Source: Acanthornis magna (lineage: Eukaryota > Chordata > Aves > Passeriformes > Acanthizidae). From it: DNA of 64,000 nt. Where the stretch lies: NCBI GenBank assembly GCA_036785705.1, contig JAWUZG010000138.1, positions 3,100,501 through 3,164,500 on the forward strand, written 5' to 3'. The notes under the pieces are model-generated. The model saw only the letters and a list, made by a program, of their open reading frames with translations, was not told the origin of the DNA and searched no databases. Position numbers and translations under genes: made by a program. Shown here piece after piece: positions 1 to 11,603 of this stretch; position 1 is the first letter of the stretch; each line of letters opens with the position of its first letter.

Positions 1-1137
1 CTGCAGGGGATGGCACAGCGCCTCGCCCCTGCCACCCCCGCGGCACGATGGGCTGGGGTGGCAGTGGGATTCCGAAAGTGTCACCCCTCTGTCCCTCCTG
101 CTGTCACCCAGCGAGCAGCCAGGGGTTCAGCCGAGTGTGACACCCTACAAAACCACCGACACCCTCTGTGGCCCCACTTTCCTGTTCCAAATACCTCACG
201 TTCGCTTTATTTCCTCTGCAGAGGCTCCTGGGGCAGAGCCCAGCACCCAGCACAGCACCCAGCACGGCCAGGGACAGCTTTGGCTCCAAGGCCACAGGGA
301 CTTTTTATCTTTGAATCTCCTCTGCAGCTTAAACATTTGGGAATGCTTTGCAGGAAAGATCTCAGTGTGCCTTTTGCTCTGAACAGAAGAATGGAAATAA
401 GGAAAATACAGTTAAGGGCAGGAAAACGTGTTGGGGCAAAAACGTAAAATGTTTGGTAAGACCCCCAAAAAAGGAAGTTTTTTTCCAAAATGTTCCCCTT
501 TTTTCCCAGTGAGTTTTCTTAAGGGAAAATTTACTTGCACTTCAATCCAACAAAAACATCTTTTGCTGCATTTTCTATGCATTTTATTGCGGGAGGAGTG
601 CGTGAGAGAGGGATGAGTGCAGTCGTGGGCAGCTGATGGGGGAGCTGGAGACACTCAGGGCTTGACTGGCCCGAAAGCAGCCAACAGCGTCTGCATCTGG
701 GAAATTATGGGCTTTTTCTCTGCTGGAAAAAAGCCCCGGAAGGTGCTCTATGCACACACGGGGGTGCAGGGGTTCCAGCCTGGCTGGCGAATTAATCAGT
801 CCTGGGAAAGATCCTGCTCCTTTCCCCTCGGCTGCTTTGGGATGCTGTGGCTGCTCCCGGGCTGTGTTCGCAGCGCAGCCCCGGGGACACAGGAGTGAAA
901 GGTGTCCCTGGAGCGGTGGCACGGGCACAGCCCGCAGTGTCCCCGCCGCTGCTGCGGCTCTGGAATGGCTGCAATGTCCCCGCGCTGTGGCGGGGCCACC
1001 TGGAACGCAGGGGAGCAGGGGGCACAGCCCATGACCCGCAGCCCTGATCCATTGCACAAGCCTTGCTCGGCAGCAGATCGCTGAGATAAGATAAGGGCAG
1101 CGCCCGAGCTGCTCCCGGGGCCCGTCAGCCCTGCCCG
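1..1137. other. GC-rich noncoding stretch, no gene recognised
   Basis: Open frames here are short, overlap on both strands and resemble no protein I know. They look like chance frames in GC-rich DNA. The only local signal I would name is an overlapping GATA doublet at 1084-1095. Confidence 0.6.
1084..1095 (+). promoter_or_regulatory. Overlapping double GATA-factor motif
   Basis: Two AGATAAG cores overlap by two bases (1084-1090 and 1089-1095). AGATAAG is a perfect WGATAR site. Motif matches alone are weak evidence of function, and no promoter was identified nearby. Confidence 0.3.
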
Positions 1138-1750
1138 GCAGGGAATGCGGGAGGGAATGCGGGAGGGAATGGGGACAGGGAATGAGGGAGGGAATGGGGC
1201 AGGGAATGCGGGAGGGAATGGGGCAGGGAATGATGGCAGGGAATGCGGGAGGGAATGGGGCAGGGAATGATGGCAGGGAATGGGGACAGGGAATGAGGGA
1301 GGGAATGGGGCAGGGAATGATGGCAGGGAATGGGGACAGGGAATGAGGGAGGGAATGCGGGAGGGAATGCGGGCAGGGAATGGGGCAGGGAATGCGGGAG
1401 GGAATGATGGCAGGGAATGATGGCAGGGAATGCGGGAGGGAATGATGGCAGGGAATGATGGCAGGGAATGCGGGAGGGAATAGGGCAGGGAATGATGGCA
1501 GGGAATGCGGGCAGGGAATGATGGCAGGGAATGCGGGCAGGGAATGATGGCAGAGAATGATGGCAGGGAATGGGGACAGGGAATGAGGGAGGGAATGCTG
1601 GCAGGGAATGATGGCAGGGAATGGGGCAGGGAATGCGGGAGGGAATGCGGGAGGGAATCGGGCAGGGAATGATGGCAGGGAATGCGGGAGGGAATGCGGG
1701 CAGGGAATGATGGCAGGGAATCCGGGCAGGGAATCTGGGCAGGGAATGCC
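1138..1750. repeat. Minisatellite, GGGAATG-based units of 12-13 bp
   Basis: About 610 bp of tandem units built on GGGAATG followed by CGGGAG, GGGGCA or ATGGCA variants, roughly 48 copies. The variants are interspersed in higher-order blocks, suggesting repeated slippage or unequal exchange. The long open frames across it on the minus strand (Pro/Ser/Ile-rich) are products of the repeat, not genes. Confidence 0.95.
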
Positions 1751-1814
1751 CGGGCATCGATCCTATCCTGAGAGGTGACGCACAGCTGGGACTGCCTCTC
1801 GTGCTTCGGAGCCT

Positions 1815-1998
1815 GCACACAGACCCCACAGACCCCACAGACTCCACAGACCCCACAGACCCCACAGACCCCACAGACCGCACAAACCCCACAGACCCCA
1901 CAGACCCCACAAACCCCACAGACCCCACACACCCCACAAACCCCACATGCCCCACACACCCCACACACCCCACAGATCCCACAGACCCCACAAACCCA
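1815..1998. repeat. Minisatellite, 9-bp unit ACCCCACAG
   Basis: About 20 copies of a C-rich nonamer with variants (ACAA, ACAC, ATGC). The unit is a multiple of three, so all frames stay open and give artificial Thr/Pro- or Cys/Gly/Val-rich peptides. It lies only 65 bp beyond the previous array. Confidence 0.95.
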
Positions 1999-2184
1999 CG
2001 ACAGGCAGAGCTGTGTTGAGGAAACAAAGAAAGTTGTGTCGGTGCCACCTGCAAAGCAATCGGGCACTCAGGGGATGGGCACTGCCCCTCCTGCAGCCCT
2101 GGCACAGAGGGGTAAAATGAGATTTCCAGCCAGCCCTGGTCAGTGAGGGACTCTTTCAGCTCCCTGAGAGCAAGGTGAGGGTCA

Positions 2185-2462
2185 GACTCTTCTCCCAGGA
2201 AACCAGTGACAGGACAAGGGGAAATGGTTGCGCCAGGAGACATTCAGGTTAGGTATTAGGAAACATTTCTTTGCTGAAAGAATGGTCAAGCACTGGAACA
2301 GGCTCCCCACGGAAGTGGTGGAGTCACATCCCTGGAAGTGTTCAATAAACAAGTGGATGTGGCACTTTGTGCCATGGTTTGGTGGCACGGTGGGGTCAGT
2401 AAAAGGTTGGACTTGATGATCTTTGGGGTCCTTTCCCACCTTAATGATTCTGTGATTCCAAA
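2185..2462 (+). mobile_element. CR1 LINE 3' end, sense orientation
   Basis: This matches the well-known 3' part of chicken repeat 1. It has a 'gacaggacaaggggaaatgg' block, then a 'ggaacaggctccccacggaa' block, and ends with 'ttggacttgatgatctttgg' and the terminal 'gattctgtgattc'. The copy is 5'-truncated and diverged, as is usual for CR1. Such copies are the clearest sign in the window of an avian or other sauropsid genome. Confidence 0.93.
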
Positions 2463-3539
2463 TAGGGCTGAGCTGCTTGGATCCTCTCTGCACAACCTGT
2501 CCTGCTGGAGAGGCTCCTTTTGTCCTCCTTGTGATGTTCCCAGGTTGGACTGTGCTAATGGGGTCACTCCCTGCAAATAATGCAGATTTCCATCACCTCT
2601 GGTCAACAACAGACCAGACACAGCTGATACAGCTCTCAGTTTCCCAGTCCTCTAGGGAAGCCCAAGCATGAGCCTGGCAGAAGACCAACCATGCTAACAA
2701 AGGTGTGGAGAGTGCTGCAGGGGCAGCAAACCCACTGGGAGGTGCTCTGGGGCAGAGGAGGAGGAGGAGGCAGGGAGGGGACACTTCCCTCTCTGGGCAG
2801 CAGGAACCCCTCCATCCCCATCCTGTCCTCTGCTCAGCACAGCTCTGCCCACAGTCAGGTGGAGAAGTCCTGTGTGCTCACAAAGTCCTGTGTGTTCTCA
2901 ATTTTCCACCCCAGGTCAGGAGTTCAGAGCTGATGGGGCCTCCTGGAGTCTGGACTGCCCAGAGGCCTCAGGTACCCTGTTCCCATTAAAATTAATAAAT
3001 CCTAACTATCCTAGAGGTCTGGGCTGAAGGCACAGAGGTGCTTTAGAATTAATCTGTTATGGTGGTTGTTTTCTCTCTGCCATATTGTATTTGCCTCCAG
3101 CCTGGCAGTGCCCCAAGAGTGAGGAGCTCCTCATCATTTTAGACAGAAAGTCAATTTAGAGCAGTCATTTCCACATGAAGAACATTTCACCATGGCTCTA
3201 TGTTGGCAAGACTTGTGCTGATTGTCACATGTGGGAGCTCCTCACCTTCACCTCAGGGTTCCCTTGTCCGGTCCCACCCGCCCTGGGGACACTGGTGATG
3301 CACTATTGGGGGGTGCAAACCAACACCCCAGCAGTGTTCAGACAAATCCAGGCTCAGCTGTGCTCCATCCCTCTCCCTGCAACCCCCAGCCCTGGCTGCT
3401 AACCCCTCTTCTTCTCCTATTCCCAAACTCCAGCCCTTGCCTCCCTCCCACGAGCATCCCCTGCTCTGTCCTGTGGCTGCCCCTGCACCCCCCAAGGAAT
3501 GCAGAAAGCAAGGCAGGAACAAAGCAGAAAAAGAGCAGT

Positions 3540-3760
3540 TTTGTATTATTTTCTTTTCTGGGCCATTTTGAATTAATTAAGGAATGTGATCTAAACTATA
3601 AATACCCTCTTTCACGTATGATTTATGGCCTGTTTGTTCTGGATTGGTATGTGCTTAATCTCTAATTGTGAGCCCACCATCTGTTTTTATTGATCTGCTT
3701 GCCAGGAGAGTTATTGCTCTCCTTGGCCTTATATGGGAAAATTAGGTATGTGATGAGGAG
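3540..3760. promoter_or_regulatory. Possible conserved noncoding element
   Basis: This AT-rich, repeat-free island in GC-rich surroundings carries TTGAATTAATTAAGG (homeodomain-like), CTATAAATA (TATA/MEF2-like) and a TATTGATC-type core. This composition is typical of developmental enhancers. The call is an inference from base composition and motifs only. Confidence 0.25.
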
Positions 3761-3975
3761 CCAGATCCAGGGCTGCCCTGACGTCAGCCTTGGAGCCGCT
3801 CGGGATTGAGCTTCCCAACTTTGCTTGGGCCTCGTGCTCCTGCCAGGCTCCATTTGCCGTGTGAAACTGCAGCTCAGGGGTCCCACAGAGCCCTGGGATC
3901 TGCAGGAGCATCAGCCCATCCCAGACCCCTGTGCATCGATCCCCCTCTGTGCCCGGAATGGGTTTGGCTCTTCCC

Positions 3976-3999
3976 AAAAAAAAAAAAAAAAAAAAAAAA
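3976..3999 (+). repeat. Poly-A tract, 24 bases
   Basis: An uninterrupted run of 24 A follows 'ttccc' and is followed by an AG-rich stretch. No retrotransposed gene body was recognised immediately upstream, so it is simplest to call it a mononucleotide microsatellite. Confidence 0.9.
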
Positions 4000-5678
4000 G
4001 GAGAAGAAGAGGCTGGCGTGGCCTTGGTGTTTTTGGCTGTAAATCAGGATTCTGCCAGCCCAGCCTGGGTGCTTTCAATGGTGGGAGTGTCTCCATGAGA
4101 AAACAGGATTTATTCATGGGACCTGGAGGGTTGGGGTGTGTTATTAACTGGAAAGATAATAGAGGCTGAGCCCAGCCCGCGTGCCCTTCATGGCCAGAGC
4201 AGGGAGGGGAGGAGGAGAGCTCCCAGGACCATTTTGAGGCTTAAAGGAAGCCTGTGGATTTGAAGGAAGAAGTGCAATTTATTTGCAAAGCTGGGAAGTG
4301 AAGAAAGGCAGTGAGAGTGCCACAGGCGAGCTGCCCCCAAGGGAAGGGATCTCTGACCCTTCCACCAACTGGTCCCAGTGGGGCCAGAGGGTCCCTGCGC
4401 CTCCCAGAGCCAGCTGGGCTGTGGTGGGAGCCCCAGGGAAGGGTGGGATGAGGCTCCTGGGGCACTGCAGGCACCCAGAGCTGCCGTGGCACGGGTGGTG
4501 GGGATGTGGTGATGCCCAGGACACACAGTCCCTGCCCAGTGCCTCAGGGAATTCAGCCCCCAGCCCATCCAGGGACAGGGACAGGGACAGGGGCACAGTG
4601 GGGACCATCCCTGCCCATCCCGGGGCTTGTGTGGGCTGAGACCCTTCCCCCCATGGGGAACCCACCAAGATGGGCTCACACCAAGCCCTTGGCTCTGCAT
4701 TTATGTCTCAGCCACGAAATGCCCCAAAATACATTTGCAGTCAGGAAGGAGCTGTTGTAATTTGCTCAGTCTCCCACATCCTCCCATGGTTATTATTTTA
4801 AGCCATTTCCCTGATTTCAGGGCCTGGTCTGGAGATCCCCATTCCCAGACTGACTGATGCCTGCGATGACAGAATTTCTGCTGTTGGGCAAATTAATTTC
4901 CCATGAGATTGTGGCCTAATATATAAATATAAAACTGACACATTTTTACTTGGTTGAAAGGAAAATAGCTCCAGCTCCAGCTTGCATGAGATAACGCTTG
5001 CAGGAGATAAGGCAGCAGTTGGAGTGTGAATTGCCATGTGGATCCCATTTTTCCCACAGATCCCTGGTGATGTTTGCTGGCTGGGCTGTGCAAGCCCTTG
5101 ATAAACGCCAGCAGCACTAATGCAATGCTTTGGTTCTGCTTCATCTCACCCACACCTGCCTTTTCCTGGGCACAGCAAAGGACTGGGAGGGTGGGAACTG
5201 GGAGTCTCACTGCCCAGAGTGCTTGGAATTCACCAAGGGATCTGCCTGGAGCTGTGTTGGTGCTGGGGGAAGCTGGGTCAGCCCCCTGAAGCCTCCGTGC
5301 CTGGAGGAGGGCACCAAACCCCTTCCCACAGGGAGGAGATGGACAAATGGCCAAGGCGCAGCTGGATCAGAGGGATGTGGATCTCCCATGCCCTCCTCCA
5401 GGAAGGGAACCATGGAGAAAGCATCTGGGGGATGGAATTCCCATGCCTCTGGGCAGGACTGTGATCCCTGTGCTGGAGCCATGGATCCTGCCCCACTGCC
5501 CAGGAGCTGCACTAGTCCCCAGTGGAGCAGGAGGAGGTGATCCCAGCCTGGGTGTGGCTCCATGCCCCAGGGACCAGGCTGTATTTGGAGGTTGATCTCA
5601 GAGCCCTGGAGCTGTTTGCACACACAGCAGAAATGAGGGTGTTTGATCCTGACCTCAGCCCTTATAAAACAATTTGGA

Positions 5679-5913
5679 CCCTCTCCTCTCCTCTCCTCTC
5701 CTCTCCTCTCCTCTCCTCTCCTCTCCTCTCCTCTCCTCTCCTCTCCTCTCCTCTCCTCTCCTCTCCTCTCCTCTCCTCTCCTCTCCTCTCCTCTCCTCTC
5801 CTCTCCTCTCCTCTCCTCTCCTCTCCTCTCCTCTCCTCTCCTCTCCTCTCCTCTCCTCTCCTCTCCTCTCCTCTCCTCTCCTCTCCTCTCCTCTCCTCTC
5901 CTCTCCTCTCTCT
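5679..5913. repeat. Pentanucleotide microsatellite (CTCTC)n
   Basis: About 46 nearly perfect copies of CTCTC form one pure polypyrimidine run of 235 bp. Such homogeneity implies recent expansion and probable length polymorphism. Purine/pyrimidine mirror tracts of this kind can adopt triplex (H-DNA) structure. Confidence 0.98.
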
Positions 5914-6076
5914 TCCCCCACCCCCAGGATGATTAAATCCTGAAGAATGTGCTGGGAGCTCTGCAGGACCAAGGTGGGGAGGCTGCTGGGGCACACACAC
6001 AGTGTGGGGCTGCAATACCCAGAGGAATTTATCTGCACTCTGCATAACCCAGGCTTGTTCCTGTGTCCAGGCAGAG

Positions 6077-6141
6077 CCATCCCATCCCATCCCATCCCAT
6101 CCCATCCCATCCCATCCCATCCCATCCCATCCCATCCCACA
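6077..6141. repeat. Pentanucleotide microsatellite (CATCC)n
   Basis: Thirteen copies of CATCC in a row, essentially perfect. The same motif family recurs at 11604-11696. Confidence 0.97.
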
Positions 6142-6146
6142 CCATC

Positions 6147-6190
6147 CTGAGTGAGTGAGTGAGTGAGTGAGTGAGTGAGTGAGTGAGTGA
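6147..6190. repeat. Tetranucleotide microsatellite (GAGT)n
   Basis: About eleven perfect GAGT copies directly follow the CATCC array, separated by a few bases. Together they make a compound microsatellite. Confidence 0.97.
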
Positions 6191-6703
6191 CCATCCATAC
6201 CAGAAATCAGCTCAGAGCCTAAATCATTAGTAAATCCATATTTAATGTCAAAAAAGGCACATTTTTTTTAATGACAGGAAAATACAAAATCCAGAAAAAA
6301 AGGAAGGGAGGATTGCTTTGTCAATGTTTGCAAAAACATTTTTATTGCAGAGGCTTAAACTGTTCTGTTTCCCTGCCTGCTGCCTCTAGTCAGCTGGAAT
6401 ACGCTGACCACTTCCTACCAGCCTCAACAGAGACATTAAAATGTCAAAAAAGGTTTATTCCTGCAAGAAAATCTGGGAAAGGAAAGACCAGACCCACATT
6501 CAGATTGCCATCAAGAGAAAGTCATCAGTGTGAGCTCAGCCCCACTGCCAGACATTGAAAAAATGCTCCAAGAAAAAGAAAAAACATCATGTCTCAGAGG
6601 TTATTTGAGGTGGGAGCCTGATCCTAAATGCAGCACAGGAGAGCTGTTGGCAGGGATGGAGTTCTTGGGATCAGCAGGGCTGTGGGTGGGACTGCAGAGG
6701 TCA
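6191..6703. other. AT-richer spacer between arrays
   Basis: About 500 bp of ordinary-looking noncoding sequence with several A-rich runs. Nothing in it was recognised as an exon or mobile element. Confidence 0.5.
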
Positions 6704-7434
6704 GGGTGGGACCTGTGGGGTGGGACTTGTGGGGTGGGATGTGAGGGGTGGGATGTGAGGGGTGGGATGTGCGGGGTGGGATGTGTGGGATGGGATGTGT
6801 GGGGTGGGAGCTGTGGGGTGGGATGTGTGGGGTGGGAGCTGTGGGGTGGGATGTGTGGGGTGGGATGTGTGGGGTGGGAGCTGTGGGGTGGGATGTGTGG
6901 GGTGGGATGTGTGGGGTGGGATGTGGGGGGTGGGATGTGCGGGGTGGGATGTGTGGGGTGGGAGCTGTGGGGTGGGATGTGTGGGGTGGGATGTGCGGGG
7001 TGGGATGTGCGGGGTGGGATGTGTGGGGTGGGAGCTGTGGGGTGGGATGTGTGGGGTGGGATGTGTGGGGTGGGAGCTGTGGGGTGGGATGTGTGGGGTG
7101 GGAGCTGTGGGGTGGGATGTGTGGGGTGGGATGTGTGGGGTGGGAGCTGTGGGGTGGGATGTGTGGGGTGGGAGCTGTGGGGTGGGATGTGTGCGGTGGG
7201 ATGTGTGGGGTGGGATGTGCGGGGTGGGATGTGTGGGGTGGGATGTGCGGGGTGGGATGTGTGGGGTGGGAGCTGTGGGGTGGGATGTGTGGGATGGGAT
7301 GTGTGGGGTGGGATGTGTGGGGTGGGATGTGCGGGGTGGGATGTGTGGGGTGGGATGTGCGGGGTGGGATGTGTGGGGTGGGATGTGTGGGCTGGGAGCT
7401 GTGGGGTGGGAGCTGTGGGGTGGGAGCTGTGGGT
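6704..7434 (+). repeat. G-rich 14-bp minisatellite (GTGGGGTGGGATGT)n
   Basis: About 52 copies of a 14-bp unit occur in two main forms, ending ATGT or AGCT, with CGGGG variants. Each unit has two G-runs (GGGG and GGG), so any two neighbours satisfy a G-quadruplex pattern on the plus strand. Since 14 is not a multiple of three, all three frames rotate through the unit and stay open. This yields the long Gly/Trp/Cys-rich plus-strand and Pro/His/Thr-rich minus-strand frames, which I regard as artefacts. Confidence 0.97.
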
Positions 7435-10400
7435 CCCACACTCTGCTGCACCCCAGGAGAGGGGGCCTCCCTCCAGGAGGGTCTTTGCAGTTGGGAGCAG
7501 CAGCCTGGCCTGGGGAGGAGCCCTGAGCCAGGGTCCGGCTCAGGGATGTTGGGATGGGGTTGGTTTTGAGCAGCCACCCCTTGTGTGACCTCAGTGGGGT
7601 CACCAGAGGGTCCCCACAGGGATCCCACCAGAGGCTCCCCACCAGCCCAGGACTTGCCCAAGCTGGGCCAAGCCTGATAAGCCAGAGATAAGCCAGGCTT
7701 ATCTCCCATCCAGGAGCACCTGAGGGCAGAAGAGGAAAGCTGCAGGTCTGTCCAGGCACGGGAGCTGAGCAGATCCAGGGATTGCAGCTGCTGTCCAGTG
7801 TGGCTCTCCAGCCTCCATGGCTTCCCCATCCCTGTGCCCCGAGCACCTGAGGGAATGTGCTGGGGAGTGGTGCTGAGGGCAAGCAGCTCCCGAAAAGGAG
7901 ATCTGAGCAGAAAATGCCAGCGCTGGCAGGATTTGTGCTTTCCCAGAGCACTCTGCCTGCCAAGCATGTGCAATACTTAGAAAGAGCTCTGGGGTGGATT
8001 GCAAAACCTACCCCAATTGGAGTGGGTTTGGAACACTTTAATCCCTCTTTAATGATACTGCCCAGGAAATGACAAAGCTTTTGGAAAACAACCGGATTGC
8101 AATCTGGCTTGGGACATTTCAAATTGTTGCACACATTTTTTTCGTGCGGCTCTCACTGAATCACAGCAAACCCCTACAAGATCCTGCCACAGCTTTCCTC
8201 GTTTTCCTGACACTTCTGGCACAAAGATTGGACACTGCAGCAGATTCCAAGGCTCAGTTCCATCCAGGTCTGCCCCATGCTGGAGGGATCTGGTTTGGAT
8301 GACACTGCTCTCAAGGTTTTAGGTGACAACTACGCGGGGATTTTAGAAAAAAGCTGAACACTTGGTGTTTTTCCCTCTGCTGCTCTTGTGGTGGTGCCTG
8401 TGGATGGACATTGCCAGGGATGTTGCAGTGGGAAAAGATTTGTGTAAATACCTCAGCCACATGCAGAGCCACTGCTCAGGGAATGCGCGGCAGGAATTGC
8501 TGCATGTCTGGTATTCCATAGGGACCATCTCAGCTGTGAGTTCAGAGCAGGGAACTCTCAGAGCTGAGCAAACTGCACTGGGGAAAGGAAATAAAATAAA
8601 ACATTGGTGTTTTCCAGTGGTTAAAGAGTAAATACTAAACTGTTTTGAGGTTTTGTTACAGGAGATGTTTTATGGGGTTATAGCTTTTAAACAGAACAGT
8701 AAGAGCCTTTGTGCTGAGTCCAGGTCATTCACAAGAGGAGGTTACACTTGAAAAAATCCACTTTAGATTTAGCAGTGTTTGCTTTAGACCACAGCGAGAA
8801 GGGAGACCCAGGGAAAGAATGAGAGGCATCTCTGGAAATCCCTTTGGTCCAACCTGGGCCTGCAAACAGTGAAATGCCAGGTTTGGGCTCCCATGGGGAT
8901 TCTGTGACAGCAAATCTTGCAGGTCAGGGGCTGGACCTGAACAACAGTCAGTGCAAAAAAAACACAACACCCGGGGCAGGGCAGGAGCCCCCGGGGTTGA
9001 GCCCTGCCTGGGGAAAGGATTTGATCTTGAACAGTGGGAAATCACAGCTCCCTCCAGGTGGACGTCCTGGGGCAGGGATGGGGGGCAGGGATGGACAGGG
9101 ACGTGTAGCATGGGAGCTGCAGCCCCGAGCAGGGGCAGATGAGCCAAACCTTGCTCCAGCAGCCGCTGAAGCTGCTCTGCAGCTCAGCAGGGCCAGGGGC
9201 TGCCTGCGCTCCTGCATTCCCTGGGAGCAGCAGATGCTGTCTCTGGGCCACCCCAGGAAGGAGGAATGTCACTCAGAGCCTTCTGATGGGATGTCCCAGC
9301 TGGGCCAGCCTGGCATTCCCTGCAGTCCCAAACTGCTGCAGGTCCCTCTGGGCAGCCACAGCGGGGCCGGAACAAGGCAGAAGGGGGTGATGTGTCTGCA
9401 GGGCTCTGTGGGGACCCAGCAGTGCCTGGTGTCCCCCACACCTCCAGGACAAGGCTGCTGCTTCCTTTCAGCGCCACAGGCTCAGCTGGGTGGTCAGAGG
9501 GAGCTTCCAGCAGGCCAGAGCCCCAGGACAGGCTGGAATGATGTCCCAGGGAAGCTGATCCAGCTCAGCAGGAGCTGAGGGTGGGCAGGGATCCTGCTCC
9601 GAGCCAGCCCCAGCACAGCCCACCAGGCTTCACTGCCCTTCCCTGGGCAATGCCTTGGGATGTCCCAGCAGCAGGGCTGGGGCAGGGTTTGAATGCTGGC
9701 CCTCGTCCAACGTGGTCAGCAGAGCCAGGGAGCGGCTGCACATCCCTCCACCAGCACCATTCCTTTGCTCTTTCCCTGCAAATTTGACACAAAAATGCTG
9801 TTATGCTTTGTCCTTCCCCACCAACTGACAGAAAATCACTCTTTCCTCCTCCCTGACACTGTTGTAGCAGCAAGGCTTTGGGCTCAGGAGCCTTCACTGA
9901 GACAGTTGCGCTCATAAACCTAAGTGCAGGAAACTGGAGCCACAAATGTGGGAATTCCTCCAGGGGAAGCAGGTGGGAAGTGGGAAGCAAGGGTGGGAAG
10001 CCAGTTCCTGTCAGCCATCGGCTGTCAGGGGCATGAGCTGCAGATACTGATTTCCTCCAGGACCTTCAGACATCAGCCTGAGTGAAGCAGCTCATTAAAA
10101 GCAGCTAATTGCTGCAGTCATTTGTGAAATGAATTTTTCAAGGTTAATTTAGTTGAGCACTGAGAGGCCTCCATTTAGCTCTGCAGAGGGTGAGCTGCAC
10201 GTGCCACACAGCCCCCCCGCTCCATCTCTGCTCTGTGGGCAGAGCATCCAGGATGGGGAGCTCCAATTCGGGACATCCTCAGGGATGGGTGAGAGGGAGC
10301 GCCCTGAGCTGTGCTGGGGAAGCCCAGAGGGTGCAAACCACAATCCCACCATGGCAGGGTGACAGCAGGCCAGCTTGGCTTGTACTTGACACAGACATCA

Positions 10401-11079
10401 GCTTTGCTTTGTTGTGAGATGAGCAATCCCTTCAAAAGTTCTTTTAATCATTTACTGGAGTTCACAGGGTGAAAGCAGAATCTGAAACATGTTCAGCCTT
10501 GCTGTTCACCTCCCTTATCCCATTCCCCCTTTGCCATGGAATTTCCACAAGCAAACCTCCCTTTCTGATGGACTCCCAGATGCCATTAAAGACAGCAGGA
10601 CCAGTCTTTGGGGGCAAGAGGGACATTTGCTGCAGCTGGGACGGTCATGGTGGTGGAATAATTTTCTGCTCCTTGTACACTAAAAGTAAGTCCAAGGAAG
10701 AAAACAAGTTCAAAGCCTTTTGTGATGCATCGTTTCAGGTCCAGGGTGGGTTGCAGCAGCCTTTGCTGTCTCCTCCGTGGCACTAAACAGCCTGGGCAGG
10801 GCTCTCAGTGCTGTGGGACACTGGCAATGAGGTGTCTGCCCCCTCGCCAAGTAGGAGCCAGAGTGGGGACCTCTGTCCATCTCTCCATCATCAGCCACAT
10901 CCCCCATGGAAGAAATCAGCTGCAGATTCCAATTTTGAGTGTGCCAGGGCACAGGGAGCAGCCTGAGCCCCAGCACCCCCACACTGTGTGGCACATTGGG
11001 GTGCTGGCCTGGCACGGGGCTGCCACTCTGCCTGACCCCTGGCTGAAGTTTGTGGCTCCAGGGTGAGATACTGCACCGG
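7435..11079. other. Noncoding stretch, no gene recognised
   Basis: No exon could be supported. A GATA cluster (7675-7704) is the only compact signal. The AT-rich stretch 10085-10160 has several TTAA/ATTA homeodomain-type cores and may be a small conserved element. Frames of up to 244 codons here have no recognisable features. Confidence 0.5.
7675..7704. promoter_or_regulatory. Cluster of three GATA motifs in 30 bp
   Basis: TGATAAG (7675-7681), AGATAAG (7686-7692) and an inverted CTTATCT (7698-7704) are spaced about one helical turn apart. This is denser than chance would suggest and resembles GATA-factor enhancer cores. Function is inferred only. Confidence 0.35.
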
Positions 11080-11352
11080 GGCTGGTGGAGCTGGAGAGAG
11101 GCTGGTGGAGCTGGAGAAGGGCTGGTGGAGCTGGAGAGAGGCTGGTGGAGCTGGAGAGAGGCTGGTGGAGCTGGAGAAGGGCTGGTGGAGCTGGAGAGAG
11201 GCTGGTGGAGCTGGAGAGAGGCTGGTGGAGCTGGAGAGAGGCTGGTGGAGCTGGAGAAGGGCTGGTGGAGCTGGAGAGGGGCTGGTGGAGCTGGAGAGGG
11301 GCTGGTGGAGCTGGAGAGGGGCTGGTGGAGCTGGAGAGGGGCAGGTGGAGCT
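11080..11352 (+). repeat. 20-bp minisatellite, GCTGGTGGAGCTGGAGAGAG unit
   Basis: About 13.6 copies of a 20-bp unit with GAGAGAG, GAGAAGG and GAGAGGG variants. All frames are open through it (Gly/Leu/Glu/Trp-rich peptides) because the unit lacks stop codons in any register. It is not a gene. Confidence 0.96.
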
Positions 11353-11603
11353 GCACTTGTCCCACCTGAGCTCAGCCTGCCTTGGCGCCAGCCTGGGGGG
11401 GAAATTGGCTGTTTAATGGAAGCATCCTGTGTTTGCAGAGCACCGCCAGCTGTGACAATGCAGATGTTTCCTGTCTCCCTGGATGTGCAGAGAGTCTTTT
11501 CCCAGCTGGAAGCAGTTCCTGCCATAAGCTGTGCATTCAGGCTCTGTCTCTGGGATCGCAGACAGCACCTGAGCTCAGCCAGCGGGATGTGCCTGGGCAG
11601 TGA

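Larger units (their letters stand above)
2463..5678. other. Noncoding stretch, no gene recognised
   Basis: I see no exon with recognisable protein similarity. It contains an AT-rich candidate conserved element (3540-3760), a 24-base A tract (3976-3999) and a small GGGACA hexamer run near 4570-4591. Frames of 100-170 codons occur on both strands but have no family features and overlap each other. Confidence 0.55.

Noticed and set aside
796..2243. Minus-strand frames of 370-423 codons rich in Cys/Gly/Val and Pro/Ser/Ile
   Set aside because: They are translations of the 9-bp and GGGAATG arrays; no unique sequence, domain or splice context.
3800..3999. A 24-base A tract as the tail of a processed pseudogene
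   Set aside because: No coding similarity or target-site duplication is visible upstream.
6530..8134. Frames of 250-477 codons on both strands (Gly/Trp/Cys- or Pro/His/Thr-rich)
   Set aside because: All lie on the 14-bp G-rich minisatellite and stay open only because the unit lacks stops.
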